64,000 bases of DNA, from NCBI GenBank assembly GCA_016124335.1, contig WGNX01000009.1, forward strand, positions 37,658 to 101,657. The letters run 5' to 3'. The notes below the pieces were generated by a model. The model saw nothing but the letters and a program-made list of their open reading frames with translations, did not search any database and was not told the origin of the DNA. The translations under genes were made by a program, and so were the position numbers. This document shows positions 1 to 11,120 of the stretch, one piece after another (within the stretch, counting starts at the first letter, position 1; each line of letters opens with the position of its first letter). Source of the stretch: Alphaproteobacteria bacterium. GTDB lineage: Bacteria; Pseudomonadota; Alphaproteobacteria; CACIAM-22H2.

Positions 1-1
1 G

Positions 2-1729
<1,728 letters not shown>

Positions 1730-1754
1730 GGACGCGGCCCGGTCGGTGATCGCG

Positions 1755-2663
1755 TCAGGCCAGATGCTTCTTGAAGTGCGCGACCGTCCGTTCCCACGCG
1801 AGCTTGGCGGCCGCCTCCACGTAACGCGGCGTCGAGTTGTTGTGGAAGCCGTGCTGCGTGCCGGAATATTTGTGCATGTCGTAGCTGACGCCGGCCGCCT
1901 TCAGGCCGGCCTCGAATCCCGGCCACATGCCGTTGATGCGGTCGTCGTCTTCGGCATAGTGGATCAGGAGCGCCGCCTTGATATCCGCGATTTTCGCCGC
2001 GGCCGGCGCCGCCCCGTAAAACGGCGCGGCAGCGCGCATGTCGGGACCGAGCGTTGCCGCCAGCGCATTCGTCATTCCGCCGCCCCAGCAGAAACCGGTC
2101 GTCCCGAGCTTGCCGTTCGACAGTGCATGCGCCTTCACGAACTTCGCACTGTTGAGCATATCGGTGCCCAGTTTCGCGGGTTCGAGCTTTGCCTGAAGGT
2201 CGCGCCCGTCGTCGTCGTTGCCGGGATAGCCGCCGACCGGCGCCAGCCCGTCCGGTGCCAGCGCCAGGAAGCCTTCGGCACCGAAGCGCCGCGCGACGTC
2301 CTCGATATAGGGATTGAGGCCGCGGTTCTCGTGAACGACCAGCACGGCGGGAAACGGGCCTTTGCCGGCGGGCTGCACCAGATAGCCGCGCATCTGGCCC
2401 GACGAACCGCCGGGCGAGGCGTAGCTGACATAGTTCGCCTTGATGCGCGGGTCGGTGAACGAGATCGTCTGCGCGCGCGCATAGCGCGGCAGCAGCGCCT
2501 GCGCCATGACAAGCCCGCCCGCAGTGACGGCGGCAGCGCGGGCGAGGAATTCGCGGCGGTCCATGCCGCCGTGGCAATATTCGTCGTAAAGCCGATAGAT
2601 GCGCTTGTCGATTTCGATCGTCAGCGGCGCTTCGGGTGCCGCAAGACTCGTGCCGTCAGCCAT
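1755..2663 (-). CDS. Exported dienelactone hydrolase family protein
   Basis: 302-residue alpha/beta hydrolase of the dienelactone hydrolase (DLH) family. The nucleophile is C192 in the GFCWGGG elbow, with D240 in the AEDDDRI segment and H271 in the TQHGFH segment, which completes a Cys-Asp-His triad. The N-terminus is unusually long: after about 35 residues comes DRREFL and a hydrophobic stretch ending YARAQ, which looks like a twin-arginine signal set back from the start. Classical DLH is cytoplasmic and opens dienelactones in chlorocatechol breakdown. This exported class has broad, mostly untested esterase or carboxymethylenebutenolidase roles. It is transcribed alone, behind the terminator at 2778-2805. 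The substrate is not known. Confidence 0.85.
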   Translation of the reverse strand: MADGTSLAAPEAPLTIEIDKRIYRLYDEYCHGGMDRREFLARAAAVTAGGLVMAQALLPRYARAQTISFTDPRIKANYVSYASPGGSSGQMRGYLVQPAGKGPFPAVLVVHENRGLNPYIEDVARRFGAEGFLALAPDGLAPVGGYPGNDDDGRDLQAKLEPAKLGTDMLNSAKFVKAHALSNGKLGTTGFCWGGGMTNALAATLGPDMRAAAPFYGAAPAAAKIADIKAALLIHYAEDDDRINGMWPGFEAGLKAAGVSYDMHKYSGTQHGFHNNSTPRYVEAAAKLAWERTVAHFKKHLA

Positions 2664-2777
2664 TTCCTGTCTCCTTGTCTTTTTTTGTTTCTACCGGCGT
2701 GGACCTCAAATGTAAGTGCGCGCCGCCGTCCCGCAAGGGGCGGGCGTGTAACAAGAAGCCCGAACGGCCAAAAAGAG

Positions 2778-2805
2778 ACGGGCGCCGGTGTTGCCCGGCG
2801 CCCGT
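2778..2805 (-). terminator. Rho-independent terminator of the ABC importer operon
   Basis: Perfect 11-bp inverted repeat (2778-2788 and 2795-2805) with a 6-base loop. Read on the minus strand it is followed by CTCTTTTTGG. It lies 23 bases past the stop of the binding-protein gene at 2829 and separates that operon from the DLH gene. Confidence 0.85.
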
Positions 2806-2828
2806 TCCTGCAGCGCAGCAACGATTGC

Positions 2829-3833
2829 TTATTTCACGGAAGCATAGCGTTTCCCCAGATAGTACGAATTCGGATCGACGGATTCCGGCACGCGGTTGAA
2901 GGTCTTGAACATGTCGTTCATGCCCTTGAGCCAGCTCTGGACCGTCCCGTTGTCGGAGAGCTGGGCAAGCTCGGCGCTCGAATAGTATTTCGCAAGCTTG
3001 GACTCGGCCTCGAGATTTGCCTTGGGCGCGCCCAGCATGGCAGCCGTCCATTCGACCGCCTGCTCGACATGTCCCTTCCGGTAGTCGTTCGCTTCCTTGA
3101 CGACGCGCACGAACGCGTCGACGAGCGCGGCGTTCTTCGGATCGGCAAGCTCGTTGCGCATCACGAAGCAGCTCGGGAAACTGTTCGCGGGCAGCGCATC
3201 CTCGTTCGAAAACAGTTCGTTCAGGTTCGGAATGCGCGACTTGAGCGTGGCAACGTGCGGGTACCAGATCCCGGCGCCGTCAACCTGACCCGAAGCGAAG
3301 GCGGTCACGACCGTCGAAGGATCCATCGTCAGCCGCTTGACGTCGTCGAGCTTCATGCCGGCCTTGGCGAGTGCCAGACGCAGCAGCATGTCACCCGACG
3401 TTCCCTCGGGCACCGCGACGGTCTTGCCGCGCAGGTCTTCCATCTTCTTGATGTTCGGCTGGCCGATGACGCGGTCGGAAAAGCCGACGACATTCATCGC
3501 GATGATCTTGGCCTTGCCGGTCATCGGCAGCCACAACGCGCCGGGCCCGATATAGCCGAAATCGAGGTCGCCCGCACCCAACGCCTGGATCTGGATCGGG
3601 CCGTTGGTAAAGCCCTTGATGTCGGCGTCGAGCTTGTACTTCTTCCAGAGATCGAGCTTGTTCGCGACCGCCGTGATCGACGTGCCGTGGAAATCGCCGA
3701 TATAGCCCACGCGCACCTTCATCGCCTGCGCTCGGACGGGCATGGCCCGGGCAACGATGCCCGCACCCGCCGCGCCTGCGGCGAGGTGCAGGAACTTCCG
3801 GCGCGAGGGAGCATGTTTCTTCTGGACGGTCAT
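2829..3833 (-). CDS. ABC importer substrate-binding protein, taurine/sulfonate (TauA/SsuA) type
   Basis: 334-residue periplasmic binding protein of the NMT1/TauA/SsuA family. The chosen ATG (3831-3833) has a GGAGG ribosome site just upstream. The N-terminus carries a twin-arginine-like signal (SRRKFLHL, residues 10-17, hydrophobic core, cleavage near VRAQA). The mature part starts KVRVGYIGDFHGT and keeps the family segments for loss of function by gradient: LGAGDLDFGYIG and VPEGTSGDMLLR. It is the last gene of regulator-permease-ATPase-binding protein, 29 bases after the ATPase. Family members bind taurine, alkanesulfonates, nitrate, thiamine precursors or aromatic acids, so the ligand is not set by homology. 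A sulfatase gene across the divergent promoter points to an organosulfur compound, which is inference. Confidence 0.85.
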   Translation of the reverse strand: MTVQKKHAPSRRKFLHLAAGAAGAGIVARAMPVRAQAMKVRVGYIGDFHGTSITAVANKLDLWKKYKLDADIKGFTNGPIQIQALGAGDLDFGYIGPGALWLPMTGKAKIIAMNVVGFSDRVIGQPNIKKMEDLRGKTVAVPEGTSGDMLLRLALAKAGMKLDDVKRLTMDPSTVVTAFASGQVDGAGIWYPHVATLKSRIPNLNELFSNEDALPANSFPSCFVMRNELADPKNAALVDAFVRVVKEANDYRKGHVEQAVEWTAAMLGAPKANLEAESKLAKYYSSAELAQLSDNGTVQSWLKGMNDMFKTFNRVPESVDPNSYYLGKRYASVK

Positions 3834-3862
3834 GGCGGGTTCCTCCTTGTCGGTTTTCGTTT

Positions 3863-4627
3863 CTAGTGCTGGTGAAAGACGGCGTTCCAGACGCGGTTGC
3901 GCAGGTCGCGGAATTCGGGTGAAAGGCGCATCGCCTCGTCGCGCGGATAGGGCAGGTCGACCGGGATCTCGGCATGGATGCGGCCGGGCCGCGCGGCCAT
4001 CACGATAACGCGGTGGGCGAGGTAGACGGCTTCGTCCACGTCGTGGGTTATGAAAAGGATCGTGCGGCGGTCGCGCTTCCATGTGTCCAGCAACTGGTCC
4101 TGCAGCGTGATGCGCGTCAGCGCATCGAGCGCGCCGAACGGCTCGTCCATCAGGAGCACGGCCGGGTTGACCGCATAGGCCCGTGCGATCGCGCATCGCT
4201 GCTTCATGCCGCCCGAGAGATTCTTCGGCAATGCGCCGGCGAAAGCCGAAAGACCGACGAGGTCGAGGCAGCGCGCGACGGTTGCCGACCGTTCGACCGC
4301 CGGCACGCCCGCGATTTCCAGTCCGAATGCCACGTTTTCGGCGACCGTGCGCCACGGGAACAATGCGTATTGCTGGAAGATGACGCCGCGCTTGGGCCCC
4401 GGCCCGTCGACAGGTGCGCCGTCGACGAGCACCCGCCCGCCGGTCGGCTCCTGCAGGCCCGCGACCATGTTCATGAGCGTCGACTTTCCGCAGCCGGACG
4501 GGCCGACCAGCGTGACGATCTCGCCATCGGCGATGTCGAGGCTGACGTTGCCGACCGCGCGCACCTCTTCGTCCTTCAGCAGGAACGAGCACGAGACTTG
4601 CTCGAAGGCGATCTTGGGCGGGCTCAT
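3863..4627 (-). CDS. ABC importer ATP-binding protein, TauB/SsuB type
   Basis: 254-residue nucleotide-binding subunit that powers the importer encoded on either side of it. It shows Walker [11 protein letters not shown]-loop FQQYALFPW, signature NLSGGMKQR, Walker [13 protein letters not shown] and the switch histidine in ITHDVDEA. These are the hallmarks of the nitrate/sulfonate/taurine importer ATPases. Its ATG overlaps the permease stop (ATGA at 4624-4627), so translation is probably coupled. The start was chosen by this overlap and by the family N-terminus. Confidence 0.9.
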   Translation of the reverse strand: MSPPKIAFEQVSCSFLLKDEEVRAVGNVSLDIADGEIVTLVGPSGCGKSTLMNMVAGLQEPTGGRVLVDGAPVDGPGPKRGVIFQQYALFPWRTVAENVAFGLEIAGVPAVERSATVARCLDLVGLSAFAGALPKNLSGGMKQRCAIARAYAVNPAVLLMDEPFGALDALTRITLQDQLLDTWKRDRRTILFITHDVDEAVYLAHRVIVMAARPGRIHAEIPVDLPYPRDEAMRLSPEFRDLRNRVWNAVFHQH

Positions 4628-5421
4628 CGCCGCTCCTGCCAGGATGTCAGGCGGCCGTCGAGCCACAGGATGAACCGGTCCATTGCCAGCCCCATCAGGC
4701 CGATCACGACGAGTGCGGCGAAGATCGTTTCGAGGTCGTAGTAGACCTGCGCCTGCTGCATGCGATGACCGAGGCCCTCCTGCGCGGCGATCAGTTCGGC
4801 CGCCACCAGCGTCGACCATGCGGCGCCGAGCCCCGTGCGCATGCCCACGAGGATGAAGGGCATCGAGGCGGGAATGACGACCTTGCGGAACACCTCGCTG
4901 TCGCCCGCGCCCAGCACGCGCGCGGCGTTGATGAGCACGCGGTCGACATTGATCACGCCCTGGAACGTCGCGATGACGCTGACGAGAAACGCCGCGAGCG
5001 TGATGACGAAAACCTTCGGCACCTCGCCGATACCGAGGAACACGATCGCGAGCGGGATCATCGCCAGCGGCGGGATCGTGCGGAAGAACTGCACATAGGG
5101 CTCGATCGTGCCGCGCGCCCATCCGTACCAGCCCATCAGGAACCCGACAGGCACCGCGAGCGCCGTGCCCAGCACGAAGCCGATCAAGACGCGCCGCACC
5201 GAGGCGAACGCATCGACGAACAGCACGCCGCTGGCCGCCAGTTCGAACGCGCGCCTTGCAACCGCCTCCGGACCGGGCAGGCCCGCGAGCCCGGCATGTG
5301 CCGCAAGCCACCACAGGCCAAGCCCGATGGCCGCGGAAAGCAGGTTGAGCCGCAGCATCCGGTTGCGCGTGCTGCGTTCGCGCAGGCGCGTGCGCGTGCG
5401 GATGTCGGGTTCGCTGCTCAT
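4624..5421 (-). CDS. ABC importer permease, TauC/SsuC type
   Basis: 265-residue inner-membrane permease of the BPD_transp_1 family. A basic N-terminus is followed by six predicted membrane segments, with the cytoplasmic coupling motif region [20 protein letters not shown] near residues 200-220, typical of TauC/SsuC. It sits between the ROK regulator and the ATPase and overlaps both by four bases (5418-5421 and 4624-4627). This makes one tight operon in which the regulator is the first gene. Confidence 0.9.
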   Translation of the reverse strand: MSSEPDIRTRTRLRERSTRNRMLRLNLLSAAIGLGLWWLAAHAGLAGLPGPEAVARRAFELAASGVLFVDAFASVRRVLIGFVLGTALAVPVGFLMGWYGWARGTIEPYVQFFRTIPPLAMIPLAIVFLGIGEVPKVFVITLAAFLVSVIATFQGVINVDRVLINAARVLGAGDSEVFRKVVIPASMPFILVGMRTGLGAAWSTLVAAELIAAQEGLGHRMQQAQVYYDLETIFAALVVIGLMGLAMDRFILWLDGRLTSWQERR

Positions 5422-6677
5422 CGCGTGCCCATCCGCCGCCGGTAGGCCGAGGCCTGGCGCAGCAACCGGTCGAACGCGACGATCGCCCCACCTGCGATGG
5501 CACCGTCGGGGCCAAGGGCGGTCCGCGCAAGCTCGACATTTTCGAGCAATTCCGCCTGTGCGTGGAACGGCATCTGCGAATGCACGTCGGCCAGAAAGGC
5601 GTCGGAGCCTTCCGCGTACATGCCGCCGATCGCGATGCGCGCGGGCATCAGCAGGTTGACAGCCGCACCCAGTGCGGCGGCGAGATTCTCGACCGTCTGC
5701 GCGCGAAGGGCCGCCGCACGCCTGTCGCCGCGCGATGCGCGCTCTTCCATCGCGCGCACGGGCGATGCCGTCTCCTCGCCCGCCCCCAGCACGCCCCGCA
5801 GGTAGGATTCGCGCAGCACGTCGACGACAGCGGTATGGGCCGGCATGCCTTCGACAAGCCGGTTGCGGCCGACGGGCATGTGACCCAGTTCGCTGAAGGC
5901 CGATGGCGCGCCGAGCTCGGCCGAACCGATATCGATCAGCGCGGCGCCCACGCCGTGGCGCGCCTGGACGAACAGCAGCGACTCGCCCGGAGGCAGGCCG
6001 AGATGCCTGAACTCGGCCAGACCCATCGCGCGCGTATTGTTGACGAGAAGCGCCGGCAGGCCGAGAGCGGCCTCGACCGGGCCAGCGACATCGAGATTCC
6101 GCCAGCCGAAGAAAAGCGCATACCTGCTCGTGCGCAATTGCGCATCCGTCGTGCCCGGCGCCACGATCGCGGCGGCGGCGACCGGCCGGCCGGTCGCCGC
6201 AAGGCGGTGAGCCTCGCGGGCAAGATGTGCCGCGATCGCCGCAACCGCATCGGCACCCGTGCGGCCGACAATATCAAGACGTGCGCTGCGCCGCTCGCCG
6301 GGCGACAGATCGAGCCCGACGCGCGCGGTCGTGATGCGGCGCGGTTCGACGACCGCGACGAGCACGGCGGGCGCCACTTCGCGGATATGGAGCGCCGTCG
6401 CCGGCCGGCCGGGTTCGTTCGTCGGGCGGGACTTGCCCTCGCCCACCCAGCCCAGCGACATCAGGTCGGCCACCACCTTCGTCATCGTCGTCGTCGACTG
6501 GCCCAGGCGGCGGCACAGCTCGACGCGCGACATGGGTCCGCAGTCGCGCAGGCACACCAGCGCCTGCATGCGATGGCGCACGCGCAGCATCTCGACGGGA
6601 GTCGTCTTGGCGGGCGCTCGCAGGGCGCGACGCATCGGCTGGCGGTTCCTCCGGGTCGGTCGGATGACTGTCTCCAC
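5418..6677 (-). CDS. ROK family transcriptional regulator (NagC/XylR type)
   Basis: 419-residue ROK protein. It has an N-terminal winged-helix DNA-binding region at about 35-90 ([20 protein letters not shown]) and a C-terminal sugar-kinase-like domain with [17 protein letters not shown] and a SELGHMPVG segment. It opens with GTG; an in-frame ATG 14 codons on is possible. The zinc-binding cysteines usual in ROK proteins after the HMPV segment are not evident: the sequence runs RNRLVEG instead of a CxCGxxGC cluster, so metal binding may be lost. ROK repressors normally sense a sugar. It leads the ABC operon and faces the sulfatase gene across 93 bases, so it probably controls both directions. 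Confidence 0.85.
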   Translation of the reverse strand: METVIRPTRRNRQPMRRALRAPAKTTPVEMLRVRHRMQALVCLRDCGPMSRVELCRRLGQSTTTMTKVVADLMSLGWVGEGKSRPTNEPGRPATALHIREVAPAVLVAVVEPRRITTARVGLDLSPGERRSARLDIVGRTGADAVAAIAAHLAREAHRLAATGRPVAAAAIVAPGTTDAQLRTSRYALFFGWRNLDVAGPVEAALGLPALLVNNTRAMGLAEFRHLGLPPGESLLFVQARHGVGAALIDIGSAELGAPSAFSELGHMPVGRNRLVEGMPAHTAVVDVLRESYLRGVLGAGEETASPVRAMEERASRGDRRAAALRAQTVENLAAALGAAVNLLMPARIAIGGMYAEGSDAFLADVHSQMPFHAQAELLENVELARTALGPDGAIAGGAIVAFDRLLRQASAYRRRMGTR

Positions 6678-6770
6678 CGAATTCTTTTCCGGTGGGGATT
6701 AAATCGCTAGTCTGGCGACCAAGTCAACAAGCCTTCGACGGGGAGACCGCCCTTGCGGCGGTGGAGCGGA

Positions 6771-8303
6771 ATGGCGACGCGCAAGCAACCGAATATCCTG
6801 TTCATCATGTCGGACGACCATGCGGCCAAGGCGATCGGCTGCTACGGGCACGGCATCAACAGCACGCCGGGCCTCGACCGCATCGCGCGCGAAGGCGTGC
6901 GGCTCAACCACTGCTACGTCTCGAATTCCATCTGCACGCCAAGCCGCGCGGCGATCCTCACCGGCACCTACAACCACGTGAACGGCGTGATGACGCTCGA
7001 TGACAAGATCGACAACCGCCTGCCCAACGTCGCCAAGCACCTGCGCGCGGGCGGCTACCAGACCGCGATGTTCGGCAAGTGGCACATGGGCGAAGGCAAG
7101 GCGCACGAGCCCACGGGGTTCGATGCGTGGGCCGTGGTTCCCGGCCAGGGCGACTATTTCGATCCGCTTTTCCACGAACCGGCGGGCCCCGTCGTCCACA
7201 AGGGCTACGTGACCGACGTCATCACCGACATGTGCGTGGACTGGCTCGACGCGCGAGACCGTTCGCGGCCGTTCTTCCTGATGTGCCACCACAAGGCGCC
7301 GCACCGTTCGTGGGAGGCGCATCCGAAGAACCGCGGCCTCTACACCGCCGACGTGCGCCTGCCCGACACGTTCGACGACGACTACAAGAACCGGGCGCGC
7401 GCCGCCAGAGAAGCGAAGATGCGCATCGCCGACGACATGACCTATCTCGATCTCGGCCTCGTCCAGCCCGAAGGCGGCGCCGAAATCGGCGAACCGCTGC
7501 TGCCCGGCATGAACGTCCGCAAGCTCCCGAAACTTTCGAAGCTGCCCGGCGGTTTCCTGATCGACAAGGACACGGGCGAGCGCTTCGCGTTCGCGAGCGA
7601 GGCCGAATACGACCGCTTCAAGTACCAGCGCTACATCAAGCGCTATCTGCGCACGGTCGCCTCGATCGACGAAAGCGTGGGCCGCCTGCTCGACTTCCTC
7701 GACAAGGACGGGGCCGCGCGCGACACGCTCGTGATCTACACGTCCGACCAGGGCTTTTTCCTGGGCGAGCACGGCTGGTACGACAAGCGCTTCATGTACG
7801 AGGAATCCTTCCAGATGCCGTTCCTCGCACGCTTCCCCGCCGAGATCCCGCCGGGCGGCGTGGTCGACGCGATCGCATCCAACGTCGATTTCGCGCCGAC
7901 TTTCCTCGACGTCGCGGGGCTGCCCGTGCCCAGCTACATGCAGGGCCGCAGCATGCGCGCGGTGCTGAAGGGCCAGACGCCCGCCGGCTGGCCCGAGATC
8001 GCCTATCATCGTTACTGGATGCACCGCGACGAATATCACAACGCCTACGCCCATTACGGCATCCGCGATCGGCGCTACAAGCTCATCTACTGGTACAATC
8101 AGGGCTTCGGGCTTGCCGGAACGCAGGCCGGCGGCGAGCCGCCGGAGTGGGAATTCTTCGACTGCGAAGCCGATCCTCTGGAACTTTTCAACGTCCACGC
8201 TGACCCGAAATACGCTACGGAGGTTGCGCGCATGACCCGACTGCTCGAAACCAAGATGGCCGAGATCGGGGATGAACCTGCCCACGCGGGCGCGCGCAAA
8301 TGA
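6771..8303 (+). CDS. Cytoplasmic formylglycine-dependent sulfatase
   Basis: 510-residue sulfatase. It keeps the metal-binding pair SDD (D15, D16), the maturation motif CTPSR-AAILTG with C55 as the residue to be oxidised to formylglycine, KWHMG, and the second metal site SDQG-FFLGEHGW. The ATG at 6771 has a GGAG just before it and is preferred to the TTG at 6753. There is no signal peptide, so the sulfate ester must be hydrolysed inside the cell after import. No formylglycine-generating enzyme or anaerobic maturase lies in the window. It overlaps the next gene by four bases. Choline-sulfatase or sulfated-sugar specificity cannot be told apart here; the ROK regulator next door favours a sugar. 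Confidence 0.88.
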   Translation: MATRKQPNILFIMSDDHAAKAIGCYGHGINSTPGLDRIAREGVRLNHCYVSNSICTPSRAAILTGTYNHVNGVMTLDDKIDNRLPNVAKHLRAGGYQTAMFGKWHMGEGKAHEPTGFDAWAVVPGQGDYFDPLFHEPAGPVVHKGYVTDVITDMCVDWLDARDRSRPFFLMCHHKAPHRSWEAHPKNRGLYTADVRLPDTFDDDYKNRARAAREAKMRIADDMTYLDLGLVQPEGGAEIGEPLLPGMNVRKLPKLSKLPGGFLIDKDTGERFAFASEAEYDRFKYQRYIKRYLRTVASIDESVGRLLDFLDKDGAARDTLVIYTSDQGFFLGEHGWYDKRFMYEESFQMPFLARFPAEIPPGGVVDAIASNVDFAPTFLDVAGLPVPSYMQGRSMRAVLKGQTPAGWPEIAYHRYWMHRDEYHNAYAHYGIRDRRYKLIYWYNQGFGLAGTQAGGEPPEWEFFDCEADPLELFNVHADPKYATEVARMTRLLETKMAEIGDEPAHAGARK

Positions 8304-9454
8304 GCGCGCCCGCCCCCATGCGCATGGCGATGATCGGCGGTGCCGCACCCTCGATGATCGGGCCCGTCCACCGGATTGCCGCGACGATGGACCGGCGCTT
8401 CGAACTGCTCGCCGCAATCCCGTCGCGCGATGTCGCGCGCGGCCGCGAAGCCGGCGCCGGCTGGGGCATCCCCGAGGGCCGCGTCTACGCCGACATGGCC
8501 GCGCTGCTCGCGGCCGAGCGCGGAAGGCTCGACGCCGTGGCGATCTGCACGCCCAACGACAGCCACTACGCCTATACGAAGGCCGCGCTCGAGGCGGGCC
8601 TGCATGTGATGCTGGACAAGCCGCTGTGCAACGATCCGCGCGAAGGCGCCGAACTTGCCCAGCTTGCGCACGACAAGGGGCTCGTCCTCGCGCTGACGCA
8701 CGCCTATGCCGGCTATCCGATGGTGCGCGAGGCGCGGTCGCGCGTGGCGGCCGGGGAAATCGGCGATATCCGCATCGTGCTCGTGGAATATCTCGGTTCG
8801 GGCCTCGCCAAGCGGGTCGAGGACGGACCGGATGCCGCGCGACGCTGGCGCCTGCGCCCGGAAATTTCCGGACCTTCGCTGGTGCTGGGCGATATCGGTA
8901 CGCACGCGCACCATCTGGCGTGTTTCGTTTCCGGCCGGCGCATGACGCAGGTCTCGGCCGAGGTGCGCACGCTGATGCCGGGCCGCGCCGTCCACGACTA
9001 TGCGCAGATGCGCTTCCGCCTCGACGGCGGCGCCACGGGCACGCTCATCGCGACGCAGGCCGCCGCCGGTGCGCAGAACGACATCAGCGTGCGCGTCTTC
9101 GGCACGATCGGCAGCGTCGCCTGGCGCCATTCGGCGCGCGACTACCTGACAATCGCCGGGCTCGACGGCGAGAGCCGCACGATCGAGGCCGGCAGCCCGC
9201 TCCTCTGCGCGAGCGCGCTGCGCGCCAGCCGCATCAAGCGGACCGGCCATACCGAAGGGCTGCACGAAGCATTCGCCAATCTCTACGCCGACTTCGCCGA
9301 CTTGATCGTCGCGCGCAGGAACGGCGACCTGTCGGATGCCGCAGCGGCCGATCTTCCGCTCGCCCGCGACGGTGTGGAGGGCCTCAACTTCGTCGCGGCG
9401 GCGCTGGAAAGCAGTGCGGCCGCCGGCAAAACGGTCGATATCGCAATCGCCTGA
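8300..9454 (+). CDS. Gfo/Idh/MocA family NAD(P)-dependent oxidoreductase
   Basis: 384-residue dehydrogenase of the glucose-fructose oxidoreductase / inositol dehydrogenase family. The N-terminal Rossmann domain runs from MAMIGGAAPSMIG through AVAICTPNDSHY to the catalytic-lysine segment VMLDKPLCNDP, with Asp in place of the more common Glu before Lys-Pro. The C-terminal domain carries DIGTHAHH, which fits the family's catalytic Asp/His region. The glycine-rich loop (GGAAPSMIG) departs from GxGxxG. It is translationally coupled to the sulfatase (ATGA, 8300-8303), so the two probably act on one sugar: desulfation then oxidation, or the reverse. That order is inference. Confidence 0.88.
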   Translation: MSAPAPMRMAMIGGAAPSMIGPVHRIAATMDRRFELLAAIPSRDVARGREAGAGWGIPEGRVYADMAALLAAERGRLDAVAICTPNDSHYAYTKAALEAGLHVMLDKPLCNDPREGAELAQLAHDKGLVLALTHAYAGYPMVREARSRVAAGEIGDIRIVLVEYLGSGLAKRVEDGPDAARRWRLRPEISGPSLVLGDIGTHAHHLACFVSGRRMTQVSAEVRTLMPGRAVHDYAQMRFRLDGGATGTLIATQAAAGAQNDISVRVFGTIGSVAWRHSARDYLTIAGLDGESRTIEAGSPLLCASALRASRIKRTGHTEGLHEAFANLYADFADLIVARRNGDLSDAAAADLPLARDGVEGLNFVAAALESSAAAGKTVDIAIA

Positions 9455-9510
9455 GACCGCTACACCCTGCCGCAGTGACGCAAGCGCGCGCGAAGCGCTA
9501 TCGTCGGCAG

Positions 9511-9825
9511 ATGTCCGCCCTTCTGCCGAACCCCAACCGGCCGCCCTTCCTGTCGCTGCTGCCGCATCTGGCCGTTGGCGTCGCCGTGGGCTGGTCGGTT
9601 CTCGGCGCACTGGTCTGGCTCGATATCGGCGGGCTTGGAACGCTCGTCGCGACATCGCGCTCGCGCGGCGTCGTGATCTTCATGCTGATGGCGGTCTTCG
9701 CGATCACATGGGGTTCGGCCGCGATGGGGGCCGCAATAATGTCGGATACCGACAAGGACCCGCCCGACGGCGGGCATCCGGCCTGCGAACCGGTGCCGGC
9801 ACTCGTCCGGCCGGCGCGGCACTGA
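9511..9825 (+). CDS. Small conserved two-helix membrane protein, function unknown
   Basis: 104-residue protein with two predicted membrane segments (about 18-38, LAVGVAVGWSVLGALVWL, and 53-76) and a short polar tail. The first ten residues, with NPNRPPFLSLLPHL, look like a small protein family I recall in alphaproteobacteria without a known role. It stands between the sulfatase pair and the exporter operon, 56 bases after the former. It could belong to either transcript. Confidence 0.6.
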   Translation: MSALLPNPNRPPFLSLLPHLAVGVAVGWSVLGALVWLDIGGLGTLVATSRSRGVVIFMLMAVFAITWGSAAMGAAIMSDTDKDPPDGGHPACEPVPALVRPARH

Positions 9826-9899
9826 GCCAACGGTTCATAGACCGCGCGGTCCAAATATCCTTTAATTCCGCACGGAGCCGCCGGACTCCCGAGCCGCCG

Positions 9900-11120
9900 A
9901 TGAATGAAACCACACCCCCAACCGCTGAATCCGATCTGCCGCTTCCGATCGTCGACCGGACGGTGCCGCCGCCCGCAGGCCCTGGCCGACTGCGGCGCAT
10001 CTTGCGCGCGATCCGGTTCGTGCCGCTGATCTGGCTGCTCGTGGCGACCGGCGGCGTGATCGGCGTCTATTTCCAGCCGCCGGGCCTGCAGAAGCTGATG
10101 GGGTTCCTGAAGCTGACGCCGGGCGACGGCACGCGCACGCCCTTCGCGGTGCCGCCGGCGCCTGCAACGAAGGCGCCATCCGCCGTGCCGCAAGCCGTGG
10201 TCGGGCTTGCCCGTCTCGTTCCGGAAGGCGACGTGCGCACCGTCGCTCCCCCGTTCGGCGCATCGGATGCCCGCATCGCGATCCTGCACGTGAAGGAGGG
10301 TGACGAGGTTGCGGCAGGTTCGCTGCTCGCCACGCTCGACAGCGAGCCGCAACTGCGCGCGGCGGTCGAAGCCGCGCAGGCCACCCTCGCCGTGCGCGAA
10401 GCGGCCCTTGCCCAGACGCGCGCGAGCGTGGCGAGTTCGCGCGACGAGGCCCGTGCAGCCCTCGCGAGCGCCGAAAGCGCCGCGGCAAACGCACGCAGCG
10501 AACTTGATCGCGCCGAAGCGCTGCGCACGCGCGGCTTCGTCTCCGATTCCGTTTTCGAGCAGCGCAAGACCGCGAGCGACCAGGCGAAACGCGAGGTCGA
10601 CCGCGCGCGGGCGGCACTTTCGCGCCTCGAGGCCGTTTCGCCCGACCAGCAGACCGACGTGGCACTCGCCGCCCGCAACGTGGAGTCCGCGCGCGCCGAT
10701 CTCGAACGCGCAAGGCGCGACGTCGCGCGCGCGGAAGTGCGTGCCCCCATCGACGGCACCGTGCTGACAATCCATGTCCGCGCGGGCGAGAAGCCCGGCG
10801 CCAAGGGCATTCTCAATCTCGGCAATCTCGACGTGATGACCGCGGAGGCCGAGATCTACCAGACGCAGATCGGCCGCATTTCGGCGGGCGATCCGGCAAC
10901 GGTCACGGCCGACGCGCTCTCGCAGCCGCTGCACGGCACCGTGTCGCGCGTGGGCCTCGAGGTCGGCCGGCAGACGCTGACCGATTCAAGCCCCGCCGCC
11001 AACACCGATGCGCGCGTGGTGAAGGTCTATATCCGCCTCGATCCCGATTCCGCGGCCATCGCGCGCCGCTTCACAAACCTGCAGGTCGTCGCGCGCATCG
11101 AGCCGGCAGGCGCGCGATGA
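9900..11120 (+). CDS. HlyD-family membrane fusion protein of a DevBCA-type ABC exporter
   Basis: 406-residue periplasmic adaptor (DevB type). A cytoplasmic proline-rich N-terminus is followed by one membrane helix at about 42-58. Then comes a lipoyl half-motif (VKEGDEVAAGSLLATLD), a long Ala/Arg/Glu-rich coiled-coil hairpin at about 155-270, and the second half-motif with VRAPIDGTVL and HVRAGEKPG. It bridges the inner-membrane permease to an outer-membrane channel, which is not encoded here. It overlaps the permease gene by four bases. In cyanobacteria DevBCA exports glycolipids; in other bacteria the substrate is mostly unknown. Confidence 0.88.
   Translation: MNETTPPTAESDLPLPIVDRTVPPPAGPGRLRRILRAIRFVPLIWLLVATGGVIGVYFQPPGLQKLMGFLKLTPGDGTRTPFAVPPAPATKAPSAVPQAVVGLARLVPEGDVRTVAPPFGASDARIAILHVKEGDEVAAGSLLATLDSEPQLRAAVEAAQATLAVREAALAQTRASVASSRDEARAALASAESAAANARSELDRAEALRTRGFVSDSVFEQRKTASDQAKREVDRARAALSRLEAVSPDQQTDVALAARNVESARADLERARRDVARAEVRAPIDGTVLTIHVRAGEKPGAKGILNLGNLDVMTAEAEIYQTQIGRISAGDPATVTADALSQPLHGTVSRVGLEVGRQTLTDSSPAANTDARVVKVYIRLDPDSAAIARRFTNLQVVARIEPAGAR

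Noticed and set aside
1746..3866. 706-codon plus-strand open frame across the hydrolase and binding-protein genes.
   Set aside because: It spans two real minus-strand genes and a terminator, and the product has no recognisable domain.
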